NCBI RefSeq assembly: GCF_047722505.1
Contig: NZ_CP159814.1
Coordinates: 1,054,001 to 1,118,000 of the forward strand
DNA: 64,000 nucleotides
Direction of reading: 5' to 3'
Source: Pelagibacter sp047722505
GTDB lineage: Bacteria > Pseudomonadota > Alphaproteobacteria > Pelagibacterales > Pelagibacteraceae
Part shown: piece after piece, positions 24,807-34,176 of the stretch
Position numbering within the stretch: the stretch's first letter is position 1
Layout of the letters: each line of letters begins with the position of its first letter
Program-made: the position numbers and the translations under genes
Notes under the pieces: generated by a model
Seen by the model: the letters and a program-made list of their open reading frames with translations, nothing else
The model's database searches: none
What the model was told of the DNA's origin: nothing

Positions 24807-26978
24807 ATGCAAAATACTTATCAAGATTTAATTACAGATATACAGAGTAAAAATCCTGAAATTCACCAGAAACTAGAAGGTGGAAAAAAGTTTAAACTTG
24901 TTACAGATTTTAAACCGGCTGGTGATCAGCCAGAAGCAATAAAACAACTAGTTAAGGGTGCAAATAAAGAAGAGTTAAACCAAGTTTTGCTTGGTGTAAC
25001 AGGTTCTGGAAAAACTTTTACGATGGCCCAAGTAATTGAAAAAACTAATAGGCCAGCTCTAATACTTGCTCCTAACAAAACACTGGCTGCACAGCTTTAT
25101 GGAGAGATGAAATCTTTTTTTCCAGACAATGCCGTTGAGTATTTTGTATCTTATTATGATTACTATACACCTGAGGCCTATGTACCAAGGTCTGACACTT
25201 ATATTGAAAAAGAAGCATCCATTAATGAACAAATTGATCGTATGCGTCACTCAGCTACTAGATCGCTATTAGAGAGAGATGATGTAATTATTGTTGCAAG
25301 TGTTTCTTGTATCTATGGTCTGGGTTCTGTTGAGGCATACAGCAAGATGACTTTGAGTTTAAAGAAAGATTATGAATACAGTAGAGAGCAACTAATAAAA
25401 ACTTTAGTAAATTTACAATACAAAAGAAATGATCAGAGTTTTTATAGAGGAACTTTTAGAGCTCGAGGAGAATATCTTGAAATATTTCCCTCACACTTTG
25501 AGGATAGAGCATGGAGATTAAGTTTATTTGGCGACAAACTAGAAAAAATAGAAGAATTTGACCCTTTAACAGGAGATCTAATACAAGATTTAGATGTAAT
25601 AAAAGTTTATGCTAATAGTCATTACATCACTCCTAAACCAACTATCGAACAAGCAATTATTAAAATTAAAAGAGAATTAGAAGTAACTTTAAAAAAATTC
25701 AAAGAACAAAATAAATTACTTGAAGCACAAAGATTAGGAGAAAGAGTTAAGTTTGATTTAGAAATGATAGAAGCAACAGGGTCTTGTGCTGGTATTGAAA
25801 ACTATTCTCGTTTTTTATCTGGAAGAAAACCAGGAGAACCACCTCCCACTCTATTTGAATACTTTCCTGACAACACTCTTATTTTTGTAGATGAATGCCA
25901 CGTAACAGTTCCTCAATTAAATGGTATGTACAAAGGAGATAGATCTAGAAAAAGTAATCTTGCCGAATATGGTTTTAGATTACCTTCTTGCATGGACAAT
26001 AGACCTCTTAAATTTGAAGAATGGGATGCAATGAGAACCCAAACAGTTTTTGTATCAGCAACGCCTGGTCCTTGGGAATTAGAACAAGTTAAGGGTAAAT
26101 TTGTTGAACAAATAATAAGGCCTACTGGTCTAATTGATCCACCAGTTGAAATAAAACCTGCCAAAAATCAAGTTGATGACTTGATGCATGAGTGCAAAAA
26201 AACAATAGATAAAAATTTTAGAGTTTTGGTTACTACATTGACCAAGAAAATGGCTGAGGATTTAACAGAATATTTTCATGAAAATGGTATTAGAGTTAGA
26301 TATTTGCACTCCGATATCGACACACTAGAGAGAATTGAAATCATGAGGGATTTAAGGCTTGGTGTTTTCGATGTCTTAGTGGGAATTAACCTTTTAAGAG
26401 AAGGACTAGATATTCCAGAGTGTGCATTAGTTGGAATTTTAGATGCTGATAAAGAAGGATTTTTAAGATCCGAAACTTCTTTAGTTCAAACTATTGGAAG
26501 GGCTGCAAGAAACTTAGAAGGAAGAGTTATTCTTTATGCAGACAAAGAAACTAAAAGTATAAAAAAAGCTATACAGGAAACTGATAGAAGAAGGGCAATT
26601 CAAGTTGCCTACAATAAAAAGCATAATATTGATGCTGTTTCTATTAAGAAAGAAATCAGCGATGTGTTGCAGAACGTTTATGATAAAGATTATTTAAAAG
26701 TAGGTACTGGAGACAATATTGGTGGAAATTTAAAGAAACACTTAAAGATGCTCAACAAAAGAATGAAGGATGCAGCCACAAACCTTGAATTTGAAGAAGC
26801 TGGTAAAATTAGAGATGAAATAAGAAATTTAGAAGCATCAGAGTTAGAAATTGTTTTAAACCCAAAAATAAAACACTATAACCAAGAAAATAGAACATAT
26901 CCAAAAGGTAGATCAACAATGGGCTTACCTGGTACAAGAGCACAAAAAGGTAAGAAAAAATGGAAGCAAACAAAATAA
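24807..26978 (+). CDS. uvrB: Excinuclease ABC subunit B
   Basis: Damage-verification helicase of nucleotide excision repair. Walker A GVTGSGKT is at 63-70, and the beta-hairpin YYDYYTPEAYVP that inserts into damaged DNA is near residue 110. Helicase motifs include FVDECHVT, SATPGPWE, and GRAARN in motif VI. The UVR motif near 640-672 (LEFEEAGKIRDEI) contacts UvrC. At 723 residues it is somewhat longer than E. coli UvrB because of a basic C-terminal tail. Its end overlaps the next gene by 19 bp, so uvrB, the pteridine reductase-like gene, folB, uvrC and pgsA look like one operon. Confidence 0.97.
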   Translation: MQNTYQDLITDIQSKNPEIHQKLEGGKKFKLVTDFKPAGDQPEAIKQLVKGANKEELNQVLLGVTGSGKTFTMAQVIEKTNRPALILAPNKTLAAQLYGEMKSFFPDNAVEYFVSYYDYYTPEAYVPRSDTYIEKEASINEQIDRMRHSATRSLLERDDVIIVASVSCIYGLGSVEAYSKMTLSLKKDYEYSREQLIKTLVNLQYKRNDQSFYRGTFRARGEYLEIFPSHFEDRAWRLSLFGDKLEKIEEFDPLTGDLIQDLDVIKVYANSHYITPKPTIEQAIIKIKRELEVTLKKFKEQNKLLEAQRLGERVKFDLEMIEATGSCAGIENYSRFLSGRKPGEPPPTLFEYFPDNTLIFVDECHVTVPQLNGMYKGDRSRKSNLAEYGFRLPSCMDNRPLKFEEWDAMRTQTVFVSATPGPWELEQVKGKFVEQIIRPTGLIDPPVEIKPAKNQVDDLMHECKKTIDKNFRVLVTTLTKKMAEDLTEYFHENGIRVRYLHSDIDTLERIEIMRDLRLGVFDVLVGINLLREGLDIPECALVGILDADKEGFLRSETSLVQTIGRAARNLEGRVILYADKETKSIKKAIQETDRRRAIQVAYNKKHNIDAVSIKKEISDVLQNVYDKDYLKVGTGDNIGGNLKKHLKMLNKRMKDAATNLEFEEAGKIRDEIRNLEASELEIVLNPKIKHYNQENRTYPKGRSTMGLPGTRAQKGKKKWKQTK

Positions 26979-27712
26979 TTATCACTGGAGCTGCAACAAG
27001 AATGGGTGCTGCTATTGCAAAAAAACTCTCAGGTCCAGGAGTTGAAATGGTTATTCATTACAATAGATCTAAATCTGAAGCTGAAAAATTACAAAAAGAA
27101 TTATCAAAAAATAAAACAAAAGTTTACTTGGTAAAAGGTGATCTTGCAAAAGAACAAGATTTAAAAAAAATTATAAAATTCTCAAAATTAAAATTAAAAT
27201 ACTTTGATTGTTTAGTTAATAATGCTTCGTTATTTGAAAATGACAGTCTTAAAAATTTTTCTTCTAAAAGTTGGAACCAACATATTGATGTAAATTTAAA
27301 AGCACCTGCATATCTTACAAAAGAATTTTCAAAAAATGTTAAGGGTAAAAACAACAATATTATAAATATAATAGATCAAAGAGTTTTTAAGTTAACTCCC
27401 TTTTTCTTTTCTTACACTTTAAGTAAAACAGGGCTTTACACACTAACAAAAACTAGTGCTATGGAATTAGCTCCAAACATAAGAGTTAATGGAATTGCAC
27501 CTGGACCAACTATTAAAAATAAAAGACAAACTGACATGCATTTTAAAAAGCAGTACTTAGCAACCCCTTTAAAACAGCAGGTAAATGTAAAAGATATATG
27601 TTCTGCTGTTGACTTTTTTATCAAAAACAGTTCAATTACAGGTCAAGTAATAGCAATAGATAGTGGACAAAGTTTAAACTGGCAAACACCAGATGTAATT
27701 GGAAAAGAATGA
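26960..27712 (+). CDS. Short-chain dehydrogenase, pteridine reductase / FolM-like
   Basis: A 250-residue SDR. The nucleotide motif TGAATRMGAAIA (TGxxxRxG) is the variant typical of pteridine reductases (PTR1, FolM). NNAS (88-91) and the catalytic Tyr-Lys in YTLSKTGL are present. FolM reduces dihydromonapterin and can reduce dihydrofolate. The next gene is folB, overlapping by 4 bp (ATGA), so a role in folate or pterin metabolism is well supported by context. It could serve as the dihydrofolate reductase if folA is absent, which this window cannot show. Confidence 0.8.
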   Translation: MEANKIIITGAATRMGAAIAKKLSGPGVEMVIHYNRSKSEAEKLQKELSKNKTKVYLVKGDLAKEQDLKKIIKFSKLKLKYFDCLVNNASLFENDSLKNFSSKSWNQHIDVNLKAPAYLTKEFSKNVKGKNNNIINIIDQRVFKLTPFFFSYTLSKTGLYTLTKTSAMELAPNIRVNGIAPGPTIKNKRQTDMHFKKQYLATPLKQQVNVKDICSAVDFFIKNSSITGQVIAIDSGQSLNWQTPDVIGKE

Positions 27713-28134
27713 AAAAAAATAATTTAAATATTGTCAAAATAGATGAAAATAAAAGTTTATTTAATTATGAAAAAAAAATTCTTATTAAAGAATTAACTCT
27801 AGATTTAAAGCTTGGTTATTATGATTTTGAAAAAGAAAAAACCCAGAAAGTAAAATTTAGTTTAGAGATTGATTATGAAGATAGAAAACCAACAAATGAC
27901 AAAGATATAAAATCAATTGTCAATTATGGTCAGGTTGTAAAATTAATTACAAAACTTGCAAAAAAGAAACATTATAATTTTTTAGAAACACTTGCTGAAG
28001 ATGTTTTTGATGTATTGTTTAAAGATAAACGAATTGGAAAAATTATGCTTCAAATTGAAAAATTAGAAATTATAAAAGAATGTGCCTCTGTTGGTATCCA
28101 AATTACCAAAAAAAGAAGTCATGAAAAGCTCTGA
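27709..28134 (+). CDS. folB: Dihydroneopterin aldolase-like protein
   Basis: Folate-pathway enzyme that releases glycolaldehyde from dihydroneopterin. It is 141 residues, with LGYYDFEKEKTQKVKFSLEI corresponding to the first strands, VNYGQVVKLI, the active-site Glu segment YNFLETLAEDV near residue 88-98 and the conserved Lys in EKLEIIKE. It has about 20 extra N-terminal residues that are not part of the fold. It sits between the FolM-like gene and uvrC, overlapping both by a few bases. The sequence is divergent, so epimerase/aldolase specificity is uncertain. Confidence 0.83.
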   Translation: MKKNNLNIVKIDENKSLFNYEKKILIKELTLDLKLGYYDFEKEKTQKVKFSLEIDYEDRKPTNDKDIKSIVNYGQVVKLITKLAKKKHYNFLETLAEDVFDVLFKDKRIGKIMLQIEKLEIIKECASVGIQITKKRSHEKL

Positions 28135-29956
28135 ATTAGGCAAAGACGTAATTAGAAAAGAGCTCCCATTAATTCCTAAAAGTCCTGGAGTTTATCGAAT
28201 GCTTGATCATAAAGATGTGATTTTGTATGTGGGTAAAGCAAAAAACCTGCCTAATAGATTAAAAAGCTATGTAGCTGAAAAAAATCATATCATCAGAACA
28301 GCAAGGATGCTCTCTCAAACTTTTAAATTAGAGATAACGACTACTGCCAATGAAAGTGAAGCACTTCTTTTAGAAGCTAATTTAATCAAAAAACATAAAC
28401 CTAAATTCAATATATTGCTTAAAGATGACAAATCTTTTCCCTTTGTTTTCATCAGTAATAAAGACCAATGGGCACAAGTTACAAAACATAGGGGCAAAAA
28501 AGATAAAGAAGGATTTTACTTTGGACCGTTTGCTTCAGCAGGAACTGCAAATTGGACCATTAAAATGCTTCAAAAAATATTTCAAATTCGAGTTTGTGAT
28601 GATAGCACGTTCAAGAATAGAAAAAGACCCTGCATTCTTTATCAGATAAAAAGATGCTCTGGTCCTTGTGTCGATTATATTGATAAAGAAGATTATAAAA
28701 AATCAGTAGATCAGGCAATTCAGTTTGTATCGGGTAAATCAAGAGATATACAAAAAAATCTATCTAAACAAATGGAGGAAGCCAGCGAAAAGCTGGATTT
28801 TGAAAGAGCTTCTATTTTTAGAGATAGAATTAAATCCTTAAATATAATTCAATCGTCACAAAGAATTAATGAAGCAAATCTGGTTGATGCAGATGTAATT
28901 GCCGCCTATAAAGAATCTGGCAAAACCTGTATTCAAGTATTTTTTTACAGATCCAAACAAAATTGGGGCAATCAAGCTTATTTTCCAAAACATGATCCTG
29001 ATCAAGACATATCTGAAATAATGTCCTCCTTCTTGATGCAATTTTACGAAAATAAGAATGTTCCAAAATTAATTATTATCAATTCAGAAATTGAGGACAG
29101 GAAATTAATTGAAGAAACATTAAGTAAAAAAGAAAGTAGTGCAATTTCTATCAATATAGCAAAAAAAGGAACTAAAGCTAAAGTGATTGCTATGGCAGAA
29201 AAAAATGCCAAAGAGTCACTTAATAGAAAAATTTATGAAACAAATAATAATAAAAATTTATTTGAAGGTGTGGCTAAAAAATTTGATCTTAAAAATGGCC
29301 TAAACTTAGTTGAGGTTTATGATAATAGTCATATTTCAGGAACTAATAGTGTAGGTGCTATGATTACTTTTGGAAATGAAGGGTTTGTTAAAAAAAGATA
29401 TAGAAAATTTGATATTAAGACAAAAGGTGCTGAACAAGATGATTTTGCAATGTTAAAAGAAGTTCTTACAAGAAGATTTAAAAGAGCAATGTTGGAAAAA
29501 GGAAATTATTTAACTCTCCCTGATTTAATATTAATTGATGGTGGTAAAGGTCAATATTCATCTGCCAAAGAAGTATTGGATGAATTTGGTTTATATGATC
29601 TTCCTATGATCGCTATTGCTAAGGGTAAATTAAGAAACAGTGGTGATGAAACCTTTTTTTATAAAGGAAAGTCATTTAAATTTGATAAGAATGACCCCAC
29701 CCTCTTCTTCATGCAGAGGCTGCGTGATGAAGCACATAGGTTTGCTATCACCTCCCATAGAGCAAAAAGAGCAAAAGGAATTACAAAATCATTATTAGAT
29801 CAAATTGATGGTATTGGATCGATTAGAAAAAGAGCCTTATTGAACCACTTTGGCTCTGCTAGATCTGTAGAATCTGCTAGTTATGACGAGATTAAATCAG
29901 TTGAAGGTGTTGAGGAAAAAGTTGCAAAAAAGATATATAACTTTTTTCACGAATAA
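28121..29956 (+). CDS. uvrC: Excinuclease ABC subunit C
   Basis: Dual-incision nuclease of nucleotide excision repair. It has an N-terminal GIY-YIG domain (GVYRM, LYVGKAKNLPNRLKSY), a UvrB-binding UVR motif in the middle (LDFERASIFRDRI), a cysteine cluster RPCILYQIKRCSGPC, an RNase H-like endonuclease domain (VEVYDNSHISGT and LILIDGGKGQ) and a C-terminal helix-hairpin-helix pair (IDGIGSIRKRALLNHFGS). I start it at ATG 28121; a GTG at 28082 would add 13 residues read through folB and is less likely. It overlaps folB by 14 bp. UvrB and UvrC in one operon is convenient for stoichiometry. Confidence 0.96.
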   Translation: MKSSELGKDVIRKELPLIPKSPGVYRMLDHKDVILYVGKAKNLPNRLKSYVAEKNHIIRTARMLSQTFKLEITTTANESEALLLEANLIKKHKPKFNILLKDDKSFPFVFISNKDQWAQVTKHRGKKDKEGFYFGPFASAGTANWTIKMLQKIFQIRVCDDSTFKNRKRPCILYQIKRCSGPCVDYIDKEDYKKSVDQAIQFVSGKSRDIQKNLSKQMEEASEKLDFERASIFRDRIKSLNIIQSSQRINEANLVDADVIAAYKESGKTCIQVFFYRSKQNWGNQAYFPKHDPDQDISEIMSSFLMQFYENKNVPKLIIINSEIEDRKLIEETLSKKESSAISINIAKKGTKAKVIAMAEKNAKESLNRKIYETNNNKNLFEGVAKKFDLKNGLNLVEVYDNSHISGTNSVGAMITFGNEGFVKKRYRKFDIKTKGAEQDDFAMLKEVLTRRFKRAMLEKGNYLTLPDLILIDGGKGQYSSAKEVLDEFGLYDLPMIAIAKGKLRNSGDETFFYKGKSFKFDKNDPTLFFMQRLRDEAHRFAITSHRAKRAKGITKSLLDQIDGIGSIRKRALLNHFGSARSVESASYDEIKSVEGVEEKVAKKIYNFFHE

Positions 29957-29958
29957 TT

Positions 29959-30546
29959 ATGCTTAAAAAAATTCCAAATATTTTAACAATCGGTAGGATA
30001 ATAATTGTACCCTTTTTTGTACTAGCATTTTATTTACCAGGTTTTTATGGTGACCTAACTGCATGTGTATTATTTGTAATTGCTTCATTTACTGATTTTT
30101 TGGATGGAATGTTGGCAAGAATGATGGGCGAAGAGTCTAAGTTGGGAGAATTACTTGACCCTATAGCAGATAAAATTATTGTTGCTACTGCACTTATATT
30201 GCTTGTTATGAGTGGAACAATTAAACATTACGAGGTTATTGCTGCAATTATAATACTTACAAGAGAAATACTAATTTCAGGCTTAAGAGAATTTTTAGCT
30301 AGAGGACAAATTAAATTACCAGTAACTAATTTAGCAAAATTAAAAACTTTTTTACAAATGGTTGCTATAGCTCTTTTACTGACAGGTGAAACTGGTAATA
30401 AAATTTTAAATTTTCAAGATTATAATGCTCAAACTATTGGCATAATCCTGCTTTGGCTTTCTGCATTTTTAACTCTGTATACTGGTTATGAGTATTTAAG
30501 AAAAGGTATTGACCATGCAATGTCTGAGGATAATAAAAGTAAATAA
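29959..30546 (+). CDS. pgsA: CDP-diacylglycerol-glycerol-3-phosphate 3-phosphatidyltransferase
   Basis: Inner-membrane enzyme making phosphatidylglycerophosphate, the first committed step to phosphatidylglycerol. The CDP-alcohol phosphotransferase signature DG-x2-AR-x8-G-x3-D-x3-D is complete, at residues about 49-71 with the final DPIAD. Several hydrophobic helices span the 195 residues. It starts 2 bp after uvrC and closely follows that gene's stop, so it is the last gene of the uvrB operon, a pgsA-uvrC neighbourhood also seen in E. coli. Confidence 0.93.
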   Translation: MLKKIPNILTIGRIIIVPFFVLAFYLPGFYGDLTACVLFVIASFTDFLDGMLARMMGEESKLGELLDPIADKIIVATALILLVMSGTIKHYEVIAAIIILTREILISGLREFLARGQIKLPVTNLAKLKTFLQMVAIALLLTGETGNKILNFQDYNAQTIGIILLWLSAFLTLYTGYEYLRKGIDHAMSEDNKSK

Positions 30547-30547
30547 T

Positions 30548-31420
30548 TTATTTTTTTCTAACTAAAGCTTGATAGCTTTCATTTAAACCTATTATAGTTT
30601 TACAAACTTTGAATTGATTATCTGCAATGCGTGATACAGGTGTTACTTCTGCAGCTGACCCAGTTAAAAAACAACCAACAAAATCTTTTAGTTCCTCCGG
30701 TTTAATTTTTCTCTCATTAATTTTAATTCTTTTAGATTTTGCAATTTCAATGACTGTTCTTCTTGTTATTCCGTCCAAAAAACAATCTGGAATTGGAGTG
30801 TGTATTTCTCCATTTTTATCCTTAAAAAAAACATTTGCTCCAGTTGCTTCTGCAACATTTCCTTCATGATCTAGCATTAAAGAATCAGTATAACCTTGCT
30901 GTTCTGCTTCATGTTTTGACAGAGTGTTAATCATATATAAGCCAGATGCTTTTGTATCCCACGGTATTGTATTTGGTGCTGGCTTTCTCCAGTTTGAAAT
31001 ATTTAATTTAATTCCATTAACTTTTAATTTTGGATCAAAATAAGAACCCCAATCCCAGGTTGCCACAGCAACATGAATTTTTGTTTGTTGTGCAGAGATT
31101 GCCATCATTTCACTGCCTCTCCAGGCCATTGGTCTTACATAGCCATCTTTTATATTTTGAACTGAAATAATTTTATTACATGCATCATTTATTTCTGTTT
31201 CTGAATATGGCATTGAAATTCCCATTCTTTTAGCTGAATAAAAAAGCCTTGTAGTATGCTCTTCTAATTTGAATATTGATCCGTCATAAACTCTTTCTCC
31301 TTCAAATACGCAGCTAGCATAATGTAATCCATGATTTAAAATATGAATTTTTGCATCAGCCCAATCAACAAGCTCGTTATTATACCATATTTTGCCAGAT
31401 CTTTTATCGTAGGGTATCAT
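30548..31420 (-). CDS. ilvE: Branched-chain amino acid aminotransferase
   Basis: Class IV PLP transaminase for the last step of leucine, isoleucine and valine synthesis. PLP Lys157 is in DTKASGLYMIN; EATGANVFF and FLTGSAAEVTPV are the family cofactor and substrate blocks. GLHYASCVFEGERVYDG (31-47) is the N-terminal active-site segment. At 290 residues it is normal. It lies convergent to pgsA, 1 bp away, and divergent from the marR gene. ilvE beside a MarR-OmpR pair is, as I recall, a recurring alphaproteobacterial neighbourhood. Confidence 0.93.
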   Translation of the reverse strand: MIPYDKRSGKIWYNNELVDWADAKIHILNHGLHYASCVFEGERVYDGSIFKLEEHTTRLFYSAKRMGISMPYSETEINDACNKIISVQNIKDGYVRPMAWRGSEMMAISAQQTKIHVAVATWDWGSYFDPKLKVNGIKLNISNWRKPAPNTIPWDTKASGLYMINTLSKHEAEQQGYTDSLMLDHEGNVAEATGANVFFKDKNGEIHTPIPDCFLDGITRRTVIEIAKSKRIKINERKIKPEELKDFVGCFLTGSAAEVTPVSRIADNQFKVCKTIIGLNESYQALVRKK

Positions 31421-31490
31421 GTAAGAAATAATTTAAATTTTCTCTAAAATTATCTTTGTATCTATAATATGTCAATATAACTTACCCATA

Positions 31491-31928
31491 ATGAAAGAGC
31501 TTTTATATCTAAAGGATACTCAGTTAAAGCAATTGATTGAAAAGTTATTCACTGGTTACAGGGAGTCCTTTTCGGATGCCAAAAAAACTTTGGATAAGTA
31601 CTCAATTGGGATAGCCCATCATAAAGTATTACACCTACTTTCTATGTACAAAGGGATTACAATTTCAGAACTTCTTAAAAAACTGAAGATTACTAAACAA
31701 AGTTTAAATAGAGTCTTAAAAGACTTAATCAAAATAGAGGTTGTTTTCTTTGAAAAAGATCAACAAGATACGCGTGTAAAACATATTTTTCTAAACGAAA
31801 AAGGAGAAAAAATTTTTAATGAAATATTTACGGCCCAAAAAAAAAGAATTTATAATGCACTTTTAAATTCAAACTCAGAACAGGTTGTTAATTTTGATAA
31901 TGTATTAAAAAAAATAATTAATGAATAA
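31491..31928 (+). CDS. MarR-family transcriptional regulator (PetP-like)
   Basis: A winged helix-turn-helix protein of 145 residues. The recognition region is GITISELLKKLKITKQSLNRVLKDL (about residues 56-80), and the wing carries KDQQDTRVKHIFLNEKG. It overlaps the following response regulator by 8 bp. A MarR gene directly ahead of an OmpR-type regulator matches petP-petR of Rhodobacter, where the pair controls cytochrome bc1 genes. Here petABC lies 8 kb away instead of next to it. The orthology is inferred from order, not alignment. Confidence 0.8.
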   Translation: MKELLYLKDTQLKQLIEKLFTGYRESFSDAKKTLDKYSIGIAHHKVLHLLSMYKGITISELLKKLKITKQSLNRVLKDLIKIEVVFFEKDQQDTRVKHIFLNEKGEKIFNEIFTAQKKRIYNALLNSNSEQVVNFDNVLKKIINE

Positions 31929-32598
31929 TTTTATAGCTCATATTTTAGTTGTTGATGATGATGATGGAATTAGATCATTAGTAAAACAATATTTAAATGA
32001 AAATAATTTTTTAGTGACCACAGCTAATAGCGCAGAAAATGCTAGAGAAAAAGTTTCAGTTATAAAATTTGATTTAATTGTATTGGATGTAATGATGCCT
32101 GGAAAAAGTGGGCTAGATTTTATAAAAGAAAATAAATCAGAAATTGATACACCTATCATTCTTTTAACTGCTAAAGGAGAAGCTGAAGATAGAGTCGGAG
32201 GATTGGAAATGGGTGCCGATGATTATCTGCCAAAACCTTTTGAGCCTAAAGAGCTTACATTAAGAATAAAAAATATTCTCGACAAAACAAAAAGAAATGA
32301 CATGAAAAGAATTATTATTTTTAATAATATTAAAATAGATTTAAATAAACTTTTAATTGCAAAAAATGATAGTGTATTTAAGATTAATAATACTGAAAAA
32401 ATTATTTTAGAAAAAATGATTAATAATCCTGGAAAAACTTTTTCAAGAGAGAGTATTGGTAAACTAATTGATTTAGATAAAGAAAGATCTATAGACGTTA
32501 TAATTACAAGGTTAAGAAAGAAAATTGAACTAGATCCTAAAAATCCAAAATATCTACAAACTTTAAGAGGTGCTGGTTATGTCTTATGGATTGAATAA
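31921..32598 (+). CDS. OmpR-family response regulator (PetR-like)
   Basis: Two-component regulator of 225 residues. The receiver domain has the acidic pair in VVDDDDGIRSLV, the phospho-acceptor Asp in LIVLDVMMPGKSG and the switch Lys in DDYLPKPFEP. The winged-helix DNA-binding domain ends with SIDVIITRLRKKIE and YLQTLRGAGYVL. It is sandwiched between marR and a histidine kinase with overlaps on both sides, so kinase and regulator are a cognate pair. The targets are unknown; bc1 genes are candidates if it is truly PetR-like. Confidence 0.9.
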   Translation: MNNFIAHILVVDDDDGIRSLVKQYLNENNFLVTTANSAENAREKVSVIKFDLIVLDVMMPGKSGLDFIKENKSEIDTPIILLTAKGEAEDRVGGLEMGADDYLPKPFEPKELTLRIKNILDKTKRNDMKRIIIFNNIKIDLNKLLIAKNDSVFKINNTEKIILEKMINNPGKTFSRESIGKLIDLDKERSIDVIITRLRKKIELDPKNPKYLQTLRGAGYVLWIE

Positions 32599-33898
32599 AT
32601 ATATTAAGAACCTTTTACCGCGCAGACTGTTTTATCGAGCACTATTAATTGTTGCAGTACCTATAATAGTTTTACAATTAGTCATAACGATTGTTTTTTT
32701 TGATAGCCTTTGGATTAAAACAAATAAAGGTATGACTAAAGCATTAGTGGGTGAAATGAAAACCTTCATGGTGGCTTATGATAATGGCCAATATAATAAT
32801 AATGATTTATCAGGACTTTTTTCAATTTATTTGGATCTCAATGTTAAATTTAAAAAAGATGAATTTTTTGACAAACCACTAAAGGAAAGATGGTTCAGTC
32901 CAATAGATAGAACCTTGAGAAGAGAGTTAAAATCAAATATTGGTGTTAATAGCTATTGGTTTGATACAACGTCCTACAAATCACTTATTCACATAAACAT
33001 AAAGCATAACGATGGATATTTTGAGTTTTTTATCCCAAAAGATAGAGTAACAAGCACTTCTGCAAGATTGTTTGCACTATGGATAACTCTTCCAGCGCTG
33101 TTAATGATTACTATCGCAATAATATTTCTTAAAAATCAAACTCGACCAATTGTAAATCTTGCTAAAGCTGCTGAAAGATTTGGTAGAGGTGAAGATATTG
33201 ATGAATACAGACCTTCTGGTGCAATGGAAATAAGACAAGCAGGCTTGGAATTTGAAAAAATGAGAAAAAGAATTTTAAGACATCTCAATCAAAGATCAGA
33301 AATGTTATCTGGAATAAGTCATGACCTAAGGACTCCCTTAACAAGATTAAAACTTCAACTATCATTCATTAAAGATAAAGATTTATCAGATAAGATGTCA
33401 TCAGATATTAATGAAATGGAAGCAATGCTAAATGAGTATTTACAATTTACAAGTTCGACTTACTCAGAAAAAGATGAAACTTTTGATATCTCAGAATTGA
33501 CAGAAGATATAATCAATAAATATAATAATAAAAACATATCTAAAAAAATTATTCCACGTGTGTACATGAATGGAAGAAAAAATTTAATTGAAAGGTCTTT
33601 GAGTAATTTAATTAATAATTCAATTAAATATGCAAAAAAAATAGATCTACAATTATCAAAAAAAAATAATAGTGTAATTATCATTATCGATGATGATGGT
33701 ATTGGTGTTCCTAAAGATGAATACCAAAATGTTTTTAAACCATTTTATAAAATAGATAAAGGTAGGGGTGATTCCAAAGCAAGTGTAGGCTTAGGATTAT
33801 CAATTACATCTGACATAATCAAATCACATGGGGGGAACATTTTATTAGAAAAATCTCCTTTAAATGGTCTTAGAGTTAAGATTTTTTTACCTTTATAG
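32579..33898 (+). CDS. EnvZ-type sensor histidine kinase
   Basis: Membrane sensor kinase. TM1 is near residues 15-40, followed by a periplasmic loop of about 110 residues and TM2 near 155-180. A HAMP linker follows (NQTRPIVNLAKAAERFGRGE). The phosphorylation helix is SGISHDLRTPLTRLKLQL, and the ATP-binding boxes are NLINNSIKYA, IIDDDGIGVP and the G-rich VGLGLSI. I prefer ATG at 32579 to the GTG at 32570. It overlaps the response regulator by 20 bp and its end overlaps convergent ubiK by 23 bp. The ligand is unknown. Confidence 0.92.
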   Translation: MSYGLNKYIKNLLPRRLFYRALLIVAVPIIVLQLVITIVFFDSLWIKTNKGMTKALVGEMKTFMVAYDNGQYNNNDLSGLFSIYLDLNVKFKKDEFFDKPLKERWFSPIDRTLRRELKSNIGVNSYWFDTTSYKSLIHINIKHNDGYFEFFIPKDRVTSTSARLFALWITLPALLMITIAIIFLKNQTRPIVNLAKAAERFGRGEDIDEYRPSGAMEIRQAGLEFEKMRKRILRHLNQRSEMLSGISHDLRTPLTRLKLQLSFIKDKDLSDKMSSDINEMEAMLNEYLQFTSSTYSEKDETFDISELTEDIINKYNNKNISKKIIPRVYMNGRKNLIERSLSNLINNSIKYAKKIDLQLSKKNNSVIIIIDDDGIGVPKDEYQNVFKPFYKIDKGRGDSKASVGLGLSITSDIIKSHGGNILLEKSPLNGLRVKIFLPL

Positions 33899-34130
33899 AT
33901 TTTTTTTTTGGACTTTTTTTTTCTAAATTGTTGATTTTTTTTTCTAAATTTTCAACTCTTTTAATTAATATATCTGTTTCTTCTTTGCTGGTTAATTTCA
34001 TTTTAAAAATGATTTCATCTCTTTTAGATCTTAAAACATTTATAATTTCAGAACTTAAGTCTTTATAAGAAACAAGTCCTTGTTCAAATAGCTTTGTTAA
34101 TTTATCAATTACAAATTTTGATTTTGTCAT
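33876..34130 (-). CDS. ubiK: Ubiquinone biosynthesis accessory factor UbiK family (BMFP)
   Basis: An 84-residue protein of the YqiC/UbiK family: two amphipathic helices, the second a coiled coil (about residues 48-72, ILIKRVENLEKKINNLEKK), and a lysine-rich tail. UbiK helps the soluble ubiquinone-synthesis complex and binds lipids; related proteins are membrane-active. The pattern LTSKEETDILIKRVE matches the family's VSREEFDVQREVL-type core. It is divergent from lgt with a 46-bp gap and overlaps the kinase gene tail to tail by 23 bp. Confidence 0.75.
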   Translation of the reverse strand: MTKSKFVIDKLTKLFEQGLVSYKDLSSEIINVLRSKRDEIIFKMKLTSKEETDILIKRVENLEKKINNLEKKSPKKKSIKVKKS

Positions 34131-34176
34131 ATATTCCTTTATAAAATTAATATACTTTATACGTAGTTTTTTAAAA

